Under the pieces are notes generated by a model, which had not been told where the DNA came from, did no database searches, and was given only the letters and a program-made list of their open reading frames with translations. A stretch of DNA of 64,000 nt, taken from contig NMRA01000281.1 in assembly GCA_002633005.1 (NCBI GenBank), forward strand, positions 496,527 to 560,526, given 5' to 3'. Both the position numbers and the translations under genes were made by a program. Shown in pieces: positions 38,301 through 44,480 of the stretch (positions are counted from its first letter, which is position 1; the number at the start of each line of letters is the position of its first letter). The DNA is from Phoronis australis (lineage: Eukaryota; Phoronida; Phoronidae).

Positions 38301-38428
38301 ACACGTCGTACCCCGCCATCGGGGTCAGTCAGGCGGGGAACACGATGGTGGATGCAGGGCAGTTGGGAGGGTCAGGGATGGCTGTGCGCTCTAGAGGAGC
38401 CAGTCCCAGGCTGAAGTTGAATAGGTAA
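2134..38428 (+). CDS. PITPNM: PITPNM / Nir / rdgB-like membrane-associated phosphatidylinositol transfer protein (5'-partial, 17 exons)
   Basis: Seventeen GT-AG exons with mutually compatible phases: 2134-2385, 12849-13184, 14137-14247, 14671-14814, 16282-16413, 18417-18591, 19840-20032, 21660-22131, 23582-23752, 26724-26861, 29810-29958, 30379-30495, 31964-32080, 32884-33032, 33847-33996, 36996-37308, 38102-38428. Together they encode about 1,147 residues. Domain order is end of PITP, FFAT-like motif, DDHD region, LNS2, and a Ser/Gly-rich tail, the complete architecture of the Nir/rdgB family minus roughly the first 135 residues, whose exons must lie upstream of position 1. Family knowledge: these proteins sit at ER-plasma membrane contacts, bind VAP through FFAT, sense phosphatidic acid through LNS2, and exchange PI for PA during PLC signalling (phototransduction in flies). 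The homology is very strong; which vertebrate paralogue (PITPNM1/2/3) it corresponds to cannot be decided and a single pro-orthologue is likely. Promoter and start codon are not in the window. Confidence 0.96.
4074..6081. repeat. Near-identical tandem block with single-N junction (probable haplotype duplication)
   Basis: Bases 4074-4990 recur at 5141-6081 with scattered substitutions and small indels. The first copy stops at a lone N (4991), then about 149 unmatched bases precede the second. Both copies include an internal 18-bp direct repeat (TGCACTTGCATGTTGCTA, twice at about 4551-4590). The pattern fits two alleles placed side by side by the assembler better than a real duplication. Confidence 0.85.
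6462..8151. mobile_element. 1,690-bp non-autonomous TIR DNA transposon
   Basis: The left end begins TACCGTAAACGTTCGGGT and the right end is its inverted complement; 25 of 26 bases match. The subterminal regions are arrays of GGGCGGTTAA/GGGCGCTTAA-like motifs in several spaced copies at both ends. If TA is read as target duplication, the ends are CCGTAAACG...CGTTTACGG. No transposase is recognised inside; the interior has only short frames and a lone N at 7553. Superfamily unassigned. Confidence 0.85.
7553..7553. other. Single-N assembly gap
   Basis: A lone N inside the 1.69-kb element. Unlike the Ns at 4991 and 34595, I see no flanking duplication, so it may be a base ambiguity or a tiny gap. 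Confidence 0.9.
9375..9545. mobile_element. Small inverted-repeat element (MITE-like)
   Basis: The left arm contains GTTTCTTAAAGAGTCTAT; the right arm is its inverted counterpart (ATGGACTCTTTGAGAAAC), about 170 bp apart, with internal TTTTGGCTTAAG-type strings. Size and ends suggest a short MITE. Target duplication not resolved. Confidence 0.55.
10568..10983. mobile_element. MITE family 1, copy 1
   Basis: Left end GGGCCGGGATCTAATCTTTT with ACTCGAG following; right end is the inverse, TTCGAGTTTAAAGGTTAGAT then TCGGGCCC. The ~415-bp interior is rich in ACTCAAG/CTCGAA strings. Related copies at 15546, 18703 and 52931. Confidence 0.75.
11575..12005 (+). repeat. Dispersed repeat family 2, copy b
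   Basis: Carries CCAAATTTACCTAACTGTGG, ACTTTCAGAGACTGAT, AAATTTGGTCGAGTGATT and GTCATGTGACCCAATCAG in the same order as the other copies. Longest recognisable member (~430 bp). Confidence 0.55.
12849..13184 (+). CDS. PITPNM: PITPNM exon: end of PITP domain and start of linker
   Basis: Starts after caaag at 12844-12848 and completes the split Gly of the previous exon. The first half carries [12 protein letters not shown] and ELEK-type helix residues ([13 protein letters not shown] then [14 protein letters not shown]), which close the PITP fold. The second half is a Ser/Thr/Gly-rich linker ending [15 protein letters not shown]. The previous intron is 10.5 kb. Confidence 0.94.
13185..14136 (+). 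other. PITPNM intron
   Basis: Between the PITP-end exon and the FFAT exon. Apart from short open frames with no family resemblance, I see nothing in it. Confidence 0.6.
14137..14247 (+). CDS. PITPNM: PITPNM exon: acidic linker and first part of FFAT-like motif
   Basis: Starts after atgcag. It encodes a basic then acidic stretch (DESSDDDGD) followed by LFYDAF, and ends one base into the next codon. Acidic residues upstream of a FFAT core are the usual arrangement for VAP MSP-domain binding. It has the same phase (1) on both sides, so skipping it would keep the frame. Confidence 0.9.
14248..14670 (+). other. PITPNM intron interrupting the FFAT-like motif
   Basis: 423 bp; nothing but unique AT-rich sequence and a strong pyrimidine tract at its 3' end. 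Confidence 0.7.
14671..14814 (+). CDS. PITPNM: PITPNM exon: FFAT Glu and acidic/Ser linker
   Basis: Acceptor ttttttccag, donor gtaaag. The first codon is the split GAA that supplies the acidic seventh residue of the FFAT-like core. The rest ([22 protein letters not shown]) is disordered, acidic and Ser-rich. No domain is recognised. Symmetric phase 1-1. Confidence 0.88.
14971..15063. repeat. 31-bp minisatellite, 3 copies
   Basis: Three head-to-tail units beginning GTTTGTTGTTACGTGAGACA with one or two substitutions between units. Confidence 0.95.
15546..15942. mobile_element. MITE family 1, copy 2
   Basis: Left end GGGCCTGGGTCTAATCTTTG, right end inverse GTACAAAGATTAGACCACAG. It shares interior strings such as CAAGATAAGTGTCTATTTTT with the other copies. 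Lies in the intron between exons 14671-14814 and 16282-16413. Confidence 0.75.
16185..16235 (-). repeat. Truncated tRNA-derived SINE remnant
   Basis: On the minus strand the sequence reads TGGCCTAGTGGTTAAAGC, an excellent RNA polymerase III A box. No B box follows, so only the 5' part of a tRNA-like element is present. Confidence 0.45.
16282..16413 (+). CDS. PITPNM: PITPNM exon: linker into the DDHD-associated alpha/beta region
   Basis: The exon lies between acceptor gtttacag and donor gttagt. It begins [17 protein letters not shown] and ends [11 protein letters not shown]. The last string matches the first beta strand of the lipase-like module (LFLILHSG in vertebrates). It fits phase 1 on both sides. 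Confidence 0.9.
16905..17215 (+). repeat. Dispersed repeat family 2, copy c (3' half)
   Basis: Matches copy b from the GAGATTTCATTGTG block through GGTGTCGTGACCCAGTTAAT and CAAATTCTAAGGGTTTTCTA. The 5' blocks are not recognisable. Confidence 0.45.
17325..17410 (-). repeat. tRNA-derived SINE / pseudo-tRNA
   Basis: The minus strand reads TTAGCTCAGCAAAGC (A box) and about 45 bases later GCGTTCGAATCC (B box), the spacing of a tRNA. It does not fold as a clean cloverleaf by eye, so I call it a SINE head or pseudogene rather than a functional tRNA. Confidence 0.5.
18417..18591 (+). CDS. PITPNM: PITPNM exon: alpha/beta module, second segment
   Basis: Acceptor gtttccag, donor gtttgc (weak, but required by phase and homology). 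It encodes [19 protein letters not shown], then a helix [11 protein letters not shown] and the strand [19 protein letters not shown] degenerate copy of its acceptor and first ~40 bases sits about 100 bp upstream (see findings). Confidence 0.93.
18703..19070. mobile_element. MITE family 1, copy 3 (decayed)
   Basis: The right end, AAAGATTAGATTTCGGGGTC, is well preserved; the left end (CAGGACCTGAAATCCAATCT) is degenerate. Interior CTCGAATTT and GACTCAAACT strings match the family. Confidence 0.6.
19731..19839 (+). repeat. 12-14-bp tandem repeat abutting a splice acceptor
   Basis: About eight degenerate units of TTGTTCATGCTC/TGTTCATGCTCC run directly into the CCAG acceptor of exon 19840-20032. 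The pyrimidine-rich units supply the polypyrimidine tract. Confidence 0.85.
19840..20032 (+). CDS. PITPNM: PITPNM exon: alpha/beta module, third segment
   Basis: The phase of the previous exon (ending AG) requires one leading base, which selects the acceptor ccag at 19836-19839 rather than the later ttcag at 19863-19867. It encodes [27 protein letters not shown] and the helix [16 protein letters not shown], ending NGQ before gtaagc. The reading frame also runs open through the upstream repeat, but that is not homologous to the family. Confidence 0.93.
20267..20515. repeat. Dispersed repeat family 3, copy 1
   Basis: Contains GGGCAAAAAGGTCCGCCTAA, AGTAAAAGGTCCACATTCTC and TTTTAGACTGGGTGCACACA. 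The same ordered blocks occur at about 61950-62190. No coding or terminal repeats seen. Confidence 0.7.
20860..20975 (-). repeat. tRNA-derived SINE
   Basis: The minus strand starts GGAGGCAGTGTGACCTAGTG (A box TGACCTAGTGAGA) and has GGTCATGGGTTGAGTCCCAC (B box GGTTGAGTCC) downstream at tRNA-like spacing. Confidence 0.6.
21660..22131 (+). CDS. PITPNM: PITPNM exon: GxSxG nucleophile elbow and start of DDHD domain
   Basis: The largest internal exon. It opens with [17 protein letters not shown], the lipase-like nucleophile-elbow region, continues through a long Ser-rich disordered insert (TSRSSS and similar), and then [19 protein letters not shown], the first conserved Asp block of the DDHD domain. 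Donor gtgagt is strong. The presence of Ser at the elbow position differs from vertebrate paralogues as I know them (Gly or Cys there). Confidence 0.95.
22132..23581 (+). other. PITPNM intron
   Basis: A possible pogo/Tigger-like end (TA followed by CAGTGGAGCCCACTTAATG) begins at 22599, but no matching inverted end is visible. Otherwise nothing recognised. Confidence 0.5.
23582..23752 (+). CDS. PITPNM: PITPNM exon: DDHD domain core
   Basis: Acceptor ctgcag, donor gtgagt. It encodes [29 protein letters not shown] and [11 protein letters not shown], all diagnostic for DDHD domains of this family. Phase 1 on both sides. Confidence 0.95.
23753..26723 (+). other. PITPNM intron
   Basis: Contains the 711-bp TIR element at 25649-26359. 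The rest shows no recognisable feature. Confidence 0.65.
25649..26359. mobile_element. 711-bp TIR element
   Basis: The left end TAAAGCTGCTATAACCC is mirrored by GGTTTTATAGCAGCTTTA on the right. A second, internal inverted pair (ACTGCTAGGTTATAAA near 25710 and TTTATAACAATTAGCAGT near 26305) lies just inside. A 136-codon frame on the minus strand (26278-25868) falls inside it and resembles nothing I know. Non-autonomous DNA transposon; superfamily unassigned. Confidence 0.75.
26724..26861 (+). CDS. PITPNM: PITPNM exon: variable Ser-rich loop inside DDHD
   Basis: Acceptor ctttttttag-like tract, donor gtttgt. It encodes [15 protein letters not shown] then [18 protein letters not shown]. The position matches the poorly conserved insert between DDHD blocks in Nir proteins. 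Exon boundaries rest mainly on phase, so confidence is slightly lower. Symmetric phase 1-1 makes it a candidate for alternative skipping. Confidence 0.85.
26862..29809 (+). other. PITPNM intron
   Basis: Contains a 20-bp tandem repeat (28046-28145). A CTATTTCATGAAGACTTTTAAG string near 29347 resembles ends of small MITEs but has no visible partner. Otherwise nothing. Confidence 0.6.
28046..28145. repeat. 20-bp tandem repeat, 5 copies
   Basis: Five exact-length units of GCAATGTTGAGAATGATCCT with G/A variation (GCAATATTG versus GCAATGTTG). Confidence 0.95.
29810..29958 (+). CDS. PITPNM: PITPNM exon: C-terminal DDHD block
   Basis: Acceptor ccgttgcag, donor gtgaaa. It encodes [18 protein letters not shown] and [18 protein letters not shown], supplying the second Asp, the His and the final Asp that name the DDHD domain. 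It ends in phase 0. Confidence 0.96.
29959..30378 (+). other. PITPNM intron
   Basis: 420 bp of unique AT-rich sequence; nothing seen. Confidence 0.7.
30379..30495 (+). CDS. PITPNM: PITPNM exon: DDHD-LNS2 connector
   Basis: Acceptor cattttag, donor gtacgt. Thirty-nine codons: [18 protein letters not shown] followed by the basic [14 protein letters not shown], which aligns with the REKWQRKRTQVKIR-type segment preceding LNS2 in vertebrates. Phase 0-0. Confidence 0.92.
30496..31963 (+). other. PITPNM intron
   Basis: Contains a 52-bp minisatellite (31405-31560); nothing else recognised. Confidence 0.7.
31405..31560. repeat. 52-bp minisatellite, 3 copies
   Basis: Three units of exactly 52 bp starting ACCCATTACCCTGAATGTTA, nearly identical (two or three substitutions), which implies recent expansion. 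Confidence 0.97.
31964..32080 (+). CDS. PITPNM: PITPNM exon: start of LNS2 region
   Basis: Acceptor atttcag, donor gtacgc. Thirty-nine codons including [19 protein letters not shown] and [16 protein letters not shown], a strongly conserved Nir block. Phase 0-0. Confidence 0.95.
32081..32883 (+). other. PITPNM intron
   Basis: 803 bp; nothing recognised. Confidence 0.65.
32884..33032 (+). CDS. PITPNM: PITPNM exon: LNS2 domain, N-terminal strands
   Basis: Acceptor ccctgcag, donor gtagtg. It encodes [31 protein letters not shown] and MYPVKMVVR, the immunoglobulin-like section before the HAD-like core of LNS2. It ends two bases into an Arg codon. Confidence 0.95.
33033..33846 (+). other. PITPNM intron
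   Basis: Contains four GGGCT pentamers in tandem at 33622-33641; otherwise nothing recognised. Confidence 0.7.
33847..33996 (+). CDS. PITPNM: PITPNM exon: LNS2 acidic motif
   Basis: Acceptor ttttccag, donor gtacaa. It encodes [15 protein letters not shown], then [15 protein letters not shown] and [12 protein letters not shown], the near-invariant LNS2 core (DxDGT-like site degenerated to SIDGS as is normal in Nir proteins). Its last 29 bases plus adjoining intron recur at 34596 after a single N. Confidence 0.96.
33968..35215. repeat. Near-identical tandem block with single-N junction inside PITPNM (probable haplotype duplication)
   Basis: 33968-34594 recurs at 34596-35215, separated by the N at 34595. 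The repeat starts inside coding exon 33847-33996, so the second copy has 29 exon bases but no acceptor. Differences are substitutions and short indels, as between alleles. Each copy contains dispersed repeat family 2 (about 34225-34565 and 34855-35190). Confidence 0.88.
33997..36995 (+). other. PITPNM intron with assembly duplication and LINE fragment
   Basis: Holds the second half of the single-N duplication (to 35215) and a LINE C-terminal fragment (35344-36078). The true intron is probably about 0.6 kb shorter. The remaining ~0.9 kb before the next exon is unremarkable. Confidence 0.75.
35344..36078 (+). mobile_element. LINE retrotransposon fragment (ORF2 C-terminus), broken
   Basis: The frame at 35344-35736 contains [16 protein letters not shown] and [16 protein letters not shown], the IWxNxxI...KWyxkGI block near the C-terminus of L1/Tx1-like LINE proteins. 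After a frame change, 35880-36078 reads [11 protein letters not shown] and then [15 protein letters not shown], the C-terminal zinc-knuckle. One extra T in the run near 36064 shifts the final conserved Cys out of frame. It is a dead, 5'-truncated copy. Confidence 0.8.
36996..37308 (+). CDS. PITPNM: PITPNM exon: LNS2 C-terminal core
   Basis: Acceptor atttcag, donor gtgagg. It encodes [36 protein letters not shown] and [12 protein letters not shown]. This is the HAD-like phosphatidic-acid sensing module. Ends in phase 0. Confidence 0.96.
37309..38101 (+). other. PITPNM last intron
   Basis: 793 bp; nothing recognised. Confidence 0.7.
38102..38428 (+). CDS. PITPNM: PITPNM last recognised exon: LNS2 end and tail
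   Basis: Acceptor gttttgcag. It encodes [17 protein letters not shown] (matching the family's DGYxAHL block), [12 protein letters not shown], and a Ser/Gly-rich tail to TAA at 38426-38428. The bases spanning the stop read AG|GTAAAA, which is itself a usable donor, so an alternative isoform could splice at 38424 and avoid this stop. No downstream coding exon is evident. Confidence 0.9.
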   Translation: MLVDGYAAHLHDLNSSGRSRSAKGNARFFLRKSCFGLPGQLKWKKKQTKRCISSPGPSCAESPRAGHTSYPAIGVSQAGNTMVDAGQLGGSGMAVRSRGASPRLKLNR

Positions 38429-39816
38429 AAACAGGTTTGTTTGAAGTGATTATGGTCAAGAAAGGCAAGCGTGAATGCCATCTTGTGACAAGTGGAGATG
38501 AACCTGACAGGATGCTGAACTATCAGCAAAGTGTTAAGATGAAATATATTTATTAGAGCTGAGATAAGATACTCTCATGATGTTGTTTGTTATCGTCATT
38601 TGTGATGGTTCATCTGGCTGTGAATTACTAGGGTTAGCTACTTAGTCAATTGTTCTGTATGTCTGAGTACTTGGTATTGGGACCAGAAAACAAGTCACTC
38701 GAACTTATCAACTACCAGCTGGTCTCAACTTTTGAAGTGTACCGGTGTCACTTTGGAAATGTACAGGTATGTCTAGTGAATCTAACACTGCGGCTCTTAC
38801 TTCACCATGCTGTCTCATATGAGGTCACAGCTTGTCACTCGGGTCACATCCTGTGGGTAATAGTTAATTGTCACAAGATTCAAAATCTTCCGTGCTTGCT
38901 CAAAATGTGGCTCATGTTAAGTCCGTGAAACCTGAAGTGCAATGAAATTGTTTCTCAAAAGCAGTGCAGATAAATGAAATGTTTGACACACCTCTGTTAA
39001 GTCTGCCTGTCTGTTGCATCGTGCAGTTCAGGCGATGCTTGGTCATGTATACATGTAGGTCGGTTGGGTGGACAGCTCCACAGAGCGAATAGCTTCACCA
39101 GTTGTCTGTGTGACATGTTATTGCCCCGGTTCGACACTGTTCGAGAAGGTTACTGCTAACTGAAACAGAGGATGCAGAAGTGCAGGTAAAATCTCACATA
39201 TTTCGGACAAAAGTAATGGACAAAATATTAATTCATTTTTGGAGAGACTTCTAAGGTTGCTGTGAACACTCGCATTTTGTCAAACATTGTATGATGATAA
39301 CTCCGGCACAGAACTAAGACATTAATTTGGTGCTAAGTATCTTTTATGAAAATGAGAAAATATAATTTCACTTCTCTGCTATATCGTGTCCTAAATTGAT
39401 GAGATTTTGTCTTAAGTAGATTTCGCACAATTAGTTATTGTTGATGTTGTATTGAAATTTTGATTGATATCAGTCCTGTCATTTAGATGCATAACCTCCG
39501 TTACATCCACAGGAACGATTATGTTCCCATATAGAAAACATTCAACTCTGGGTCATTTTTGTATGACCAAGCCTGCATTCCTTAGATGCAGGGTTTAAAG
39601 GAGAAAAACTAGCGTGATTAACTAGTTTGCTTGTAATACATGGACGTATTGCATAAAGTCTTGCGTGATGTCGCGTTTTCGCGAGCTCCTTGGGTCTAAA
39701 AAACACTAGTGTGCAGGACTTATGCTATATTTGAGTCTTGTAGGCTGTGTAGTTCATTTGTGGAATATTGTGTTGGTAATGTTGCTGAAATTGTAGCTGT
39801 TGTTTTGTGAGCCGTA

Positions 39817-39909
39817 GTTTATTGTTCACATGTGACGTTCAGAGTAGGTTTATTGTTCACATGTGACGTTCAGAGTAGGTTTATTGTTCACATGTGATGT
39901 TCAGAGTGT
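39817..39909. repeat. 31-bp minisatellite, 3 copies
   Basis: Units begin GTTTATTGTTCACATGTGAC and end GTTCAGAGTAG; the third unit has a C-to-T change and a diverged last base or two. Confidence 0.95.
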
Positions 39910-41879
39910 CTGTAGTCATCAGTTTTCACTGATTACCAGGTCACGTGAAGGTGGACATTACTGTTTTGTCATGAATGAGAATTTATATAAACGTGGAACA
40001 TTCATCATGATTTATATTTATCTCTTGGAAAATCTGGGTAGTGTGTAAACGTGTTTGTGTACAGTTAATAAATTTTAATGACAATTGTATATTTATTTTA
40101 GTTCAATTTTAATTTGATTTTGCATAATAATTGTTTGTACATCACATCTAACTCTCAAGCTCAGTTACATGTATTAGTACTTCTTGACCTGTAAGCATGA
40201 CTTGTGTTGATATATGAATACTGAATATGATGCTGATTTGTTAGTTGAACACAGGCCAGTGTGCAGAATTAACCTCCAGGAAGAACAGGGCGTTCAGTGA
40301 AACCTGGTGTTTAAGGTCATGGCTTGATAAGTGAAGTAATGCAGTTTTGGAAACTTAAAAATACAACAAAATTAAATGTAAGGCTATGGTGTTGAAACGT
40401 TAAATACTGTCGAAGTTCACGAAGTTAAAATATTTGTTGGCTGAAATCAGTCCAAGAAAATGTTGAACCAATAATAGTAAAAGGTTTTGAAAAAGTACAG
40501 CTTACAATGCAATGCATTTTTGTGAATTTCATATTCAAATTGGTGCTTTTGCTGACCAAAGAATCCCAGCAACCTCTAATGTGGACCATGCTTGAATATA
40601 AGTTCATGGCGTTATACAGCAGGTTTTAAGGTAGATTTTCAAAATCATGAACAGGCCGAACATTTGGCCTGCAAAGCAGGTGTGAACTGTACCATTTGTT
40701 ATTAGCATTGACATTCAAGGTTATAACATAAAGTTCTTTCAGTTAGGTTGTAGTCTGTTTCTCCTCTCGTTATTCTAGAAGTTATTTCCATCCAGTGGAT
40801 TTTTTGTCTAGTTGCACTAATTTGGTCAATTGATGCTCAGACATACACGCGTATTTCATGCAGTCCTCCCTGATTCTATTTGATAATTGACCTTAGCGTG
40901 ACCTGGCATGCCCTGTTACATCAAGCTCTGCCGATTTTTCATTTGGTTATTAAAGGTGGCGTGTTGGTAGAGTCGTAAAAGTGCAAAGGTTCCACTGGTA
41001 TCTTCGTATGAAATAACGTACATGTACAAATGCATACTGTGCACAGGATTGGTAGTGGAACCCTTGCCACCCACCGGAACCAGAACACTTTTCACATGGA
41101 CCGGAACCTTGCCTCTTTCTACAAAACACGTGACTCTGAAAGAACTTTTGAAGTGCACAAAGAACCCTTACTACTCAAGCGTTTATCCACAAACACAGTG
41201 CGTGGTTATAGTTCTTGGATCAGTGGTAGTTGTAGTGTGAATGTAAAGGCTCCACTCGCTGTTGAGAGTTCCACTGTGATATGTGTTCTTCCGCCCGTGG
41301 TAAGGTTTTAGTTCCACACTAATGTACAAATTGCTGGATTCAACTAGATGAGGCTGAGAAAGATCTATTTATTAACTTATAATTATTTTCATAATGTACC
41401 TTGTATTTTCACAATCATTTTCTATTGTTAATCTGTTACAGTGTAGTAATCCTGGTTCATATATGAAAGCTTTGTTGTTTAGATTTCGGACATTTTTAAT
41501 TTAAGAAGGTTGTCCCAAGCACAATAAATTCGCACGACTAAAGGAGCTGTTTAGCTGTATGAAGTTTGCATCATCTCACAAACGGAAGTCAGAGCTCTTG
41601 ACGTCACTAGTGTATTAGCAAAACGGCTACGGTAAAGTCGCGCGATTTTCGGACACTCAAAATTAATTCCTATAGAAAAATTCATGCTTGGACGAATCTC
41701 GCGAAACATCATTTTTGTGGTGTCCGAATTTGGCGGACCTCCAAATTTGGGTTTCTGTTCGTGTCCGAATTTCGTGGGTGTACATTATTTCGATGAGCGG
41801 TCGTAGTATCAACATTGCTGGCTCGGTCATGTGATAGCAGTTTAATTGCACTGAGGTCAATGAGACTCGAACGGTCTGC

Positions 41880-42300
41880 ACGATTAATTTTTGAAAAACT
41901 AGCTTTCCCAATAAGAAATGTTCGTTGTCGACGCACAAAGACCGTTCCCGACAAGTATTGGTTCTTCTTTTCAAAAATGCGCTATCTCACTTGAAATATC
42001 TGGCTGCGTTGTGAAAAAAATGTTCCTGGTGACAAATGTAGGCTTTCCAATGAGTACGTCTGGTTTGCGTCGTTGACACACATGACAACTGATTCTCTTT
42101 TGTAAAAATGCGTTTTCTCAATAAAAAAATGTCGAGTTTGCGTTGTCGACGCACAAAGAGCGCCCCGATAGACGCTTTTGTAATGTGGTTTCCCAATAAA
42201 AAGCTGGACTTGCGTATTCGACACACAAAGAGTGTTCCCGACCATCAAAACATGCGCTTTCTCAATTTTAACGAATTTTGCGTTCGGCAACGAGTTCAAT
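41880..42300. repeat. Degenerate ~72-bp tandem array, about six units
   Basis: Recurring order: AAAATGCGCTTTCTCAATAA-like start, then TTGCGTTGTCGACGCACAAA, then AGAG(C/T)G(C/T)(C/T)CCCGA. Units vary by substitution and indel. Several minus-strand frames run across it, but repeat identity does not track codon position. Confidence 0.75.
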
Positions 42301-42720
42301 GAAGAAAGTCATGAACAATGATGAGAACATAGTATATATTTGTATTTGTTAAACGTATCCATGCATTGTCTGCTGGTTACAAACCGAAACGCAAGTTAAC
42401 TCTGACACGTTTATTTCCATGTCAACTGAAAGTTCAGTTTCAACATGAAAACGTCGACTGAACAATTATCCTAACTAGATTGCAAAGACAACCATGATAG
42501 TAAAATGAGTGGTTTCTCATCGACTCGTGATCCCCATTCGTCGTTCTGGTAGTCATCTGAATTGTTTAAGAAGCGCATCGGACTCGGGACCACTGTCGTT
42601 CTATATGTTTGGGCCTACTGCTAACGATGGGAATGTGTCGACTCGTACAGTGCTGCGCGGCTGAAGACACGATTAACTAACATGTAGAAGGGCGTTGTCT
42701 AACCGAATGCAATTTCAAAT

Positions 42721-43075
42721 GCTACCAACATCAAAATTAAAATAAAAACAAGTGATTTATGCTCTTTCTGTGGTGAACACAGTGAAACTTTTCTCCATCT
42801 GTTTTGGAAATGTCGTCTTGTCTCCGTTTTCTGGCTCCTGTTTACTGACTGGTTAAAGCAAACATATCATGTAAATTTTCATGTGGACAAGATAGCAGTG
42901 TTTTTTGGTTTTTTGGGAAACATTCAGTCGGAAAATTGTAATATTAATTTGCTGATCATGCTAGCAAAAAAATACATATTTAGCCAAAAGTTTGTTAAAA
43001 AAAATCTTAATTTCCAATTGTTCATAAACTTTATTAAATTACATCCTGAAGGAAATACGGTACTTGTTGAGTAAT
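42721..43075 (+). mobile_element. LINE retrotransposon 3' end fragment
   Basis: One frame reads NIKIKTSDLCSFCGEHSE then TFLHLFWKCRLVSVFW, a CxxC-H-C zinc-knuckle typical of LINE ORF2 C-termini, with a further ~70 residues to TAA at 43073-43075. The 3' flank is AT-rich and runs into the N gap, so the element's tail may lie in the gap. Confidence 0.8.
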
Positions 43076-43156
43076 GATTTAATGTTATTTTTTGTAAACG
43101 ATGTATAGTATATTGTTTGATTTGACTTGTAATTATCATGCTAGAGCAAAATAAAA

Positions 43157-43978
43157 NNNNNNNNNNNNNNNNNNNNNNNNNNNNNNNNNNNNNNNNNNNN
43201 NNNNNNNNNNNNNNNNNNNNNNNNNNNNNNNNNNNNNNNNNNNNNNNNNNNNNNNNNNNNNNNNNNNNNNNNNNNNNNNNNNNNNNNNNNNNNNNNNNNN
43301 NNNNNNNNNNNNNNNNNNNNNNNNNNNNNNNNNNNNNNNNNNNNNNNNNNNNNNNNNNNNNNNNNNNNNNNNNNNNNNNNNNNNNNNNNNNNNNNNNNNN
43401 NNNNNNNNNNNNNNNNNNNNNNNNNNNNNNNNNNNNNNNNNNNNNNNNNNNNNNNNNNNNNNNNNNNNNNNNNNNNNNNNNNNNNNNNNNNNNNNNNNNN
43501 NNNNNNNNNNNNNNNNNNNNNNNNNNNNNNNNNNNNNNNNNNNNNNNNNNNNNNNNNNNNNNNNNNNNNNNNNNNNNNNNNNNNNNNNNNNNNNNNNNNN
43601 NNNNNNNNNNNNNNNNNNNNNNNNNNNNNNNNNNNNNNNNNNNNNNNNNNNNNNNNNNNNNNNNNNNNNNNNNNNNNNNNNNNNNNNNNNNNNNNNNNNN
43701 NNNNNNNNNNNNNNNNNNNNNNNNNNNNNNNNNNNNNNNNNNNNNNNNNNNNNNNNNNNNNNNNNNNNNNNNNNNNNNNNNNNNNNNNNNNNNNNNNNNN
43801 NNNNNNNNNNNNNNNNNNNNNNNNNNNNNNNNNNNNNNNNNNNNNNNNNNNNNNNNNNNNNNNNNNNNNNNNNNNNNNNNNNNNNNNNNNNNNNNNNNNN
43901 NNNNNNNNNNNNNNNNNNNNNNNNNNNNNNNNNNNNNNNNNNNNNNNNNNNNNNNNNNNNNNNNNNNNNNNNNNNNNN
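43157..43978. other. 822-base assembly gap
   Basis: A run of N. Content unknown; the long apparent reading frames across it are artefacts. Confidence 0.99.
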
Positions 43979-44199
43979 CATGCATTTACCGTTCGCCAGT
44001 GTCTGGTCTCGATCCGCACCGGGTCCGATAGGCTGCGGTCCCGAGTCTGGCAAAATAATTTCTGTCAAAATTTATTCGCCACATTTCTTCAGCAAATTCG
44101 ATAAAATTGTCTGTAGTTTGATTTTATTAAAATTAAGGCGCGCTGTCGATCATTTTATCCCCGTTTGCTGGCTGGTAACAGTACAGACACTGCTCGAGT

Positions 44200-44480
44200 C
44201 GCACTGACGGCGTTTTCTCGGCCTGGGTTCCTGAATGAATTGTACTTTCGGGTTCGCGGCAAGTTCAAAATGGCGGTGTTTCTTCGGGTACGAATCGTGA
44301 GTGGCGCGTTCATTTAAACTGTTTTCGAGTACGGATCGTGTATTAGTTATGGGGTAGATACTTCTTGGATCCTTATAACATCTTCTAACCATGTAATAAG
44401 AGTTAACAACGCGTGAGAGAAGGACTTTAAAGAATTTTCTCATCCACAGCCTTTGAGACGCCCGATGTAAACTCAGTGAT
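44200..44480 (+). promoter_or_regulatory. CpG-richer segment, possible promoter
   Basis: CG dinucleotides are visibly denser here than in the surrounding AT-rich DNA, and it contains AAAATGGCGGTG (a YY1-like motif that also opens a 16-codon frame). It could be a transcription start for ODAD1 or for an unseen upstream gene. No TATA box or initiator is convincing. Confidence 0.25.

Noticed and set aside
38650-38928. 92-codon frame just after PITPNM as an extra exon or gene
   Set aside because: No family resemblance or splice acceptor in a suitable phase; likely chance frame in the 3' region.
41663-42302. Overlapping 80-105-codon frames on the minus strand with repeated-looking peptides
   Set aside because: They read through the ~72-bp tandem array in different frames; unit variation includes frame-shifting indels, so no coding constraint.
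43136-44068. Long open frames of ~290-350 codons on both strands
   Set aside because: They consist almost entirely of the N gap and have no real sequence.
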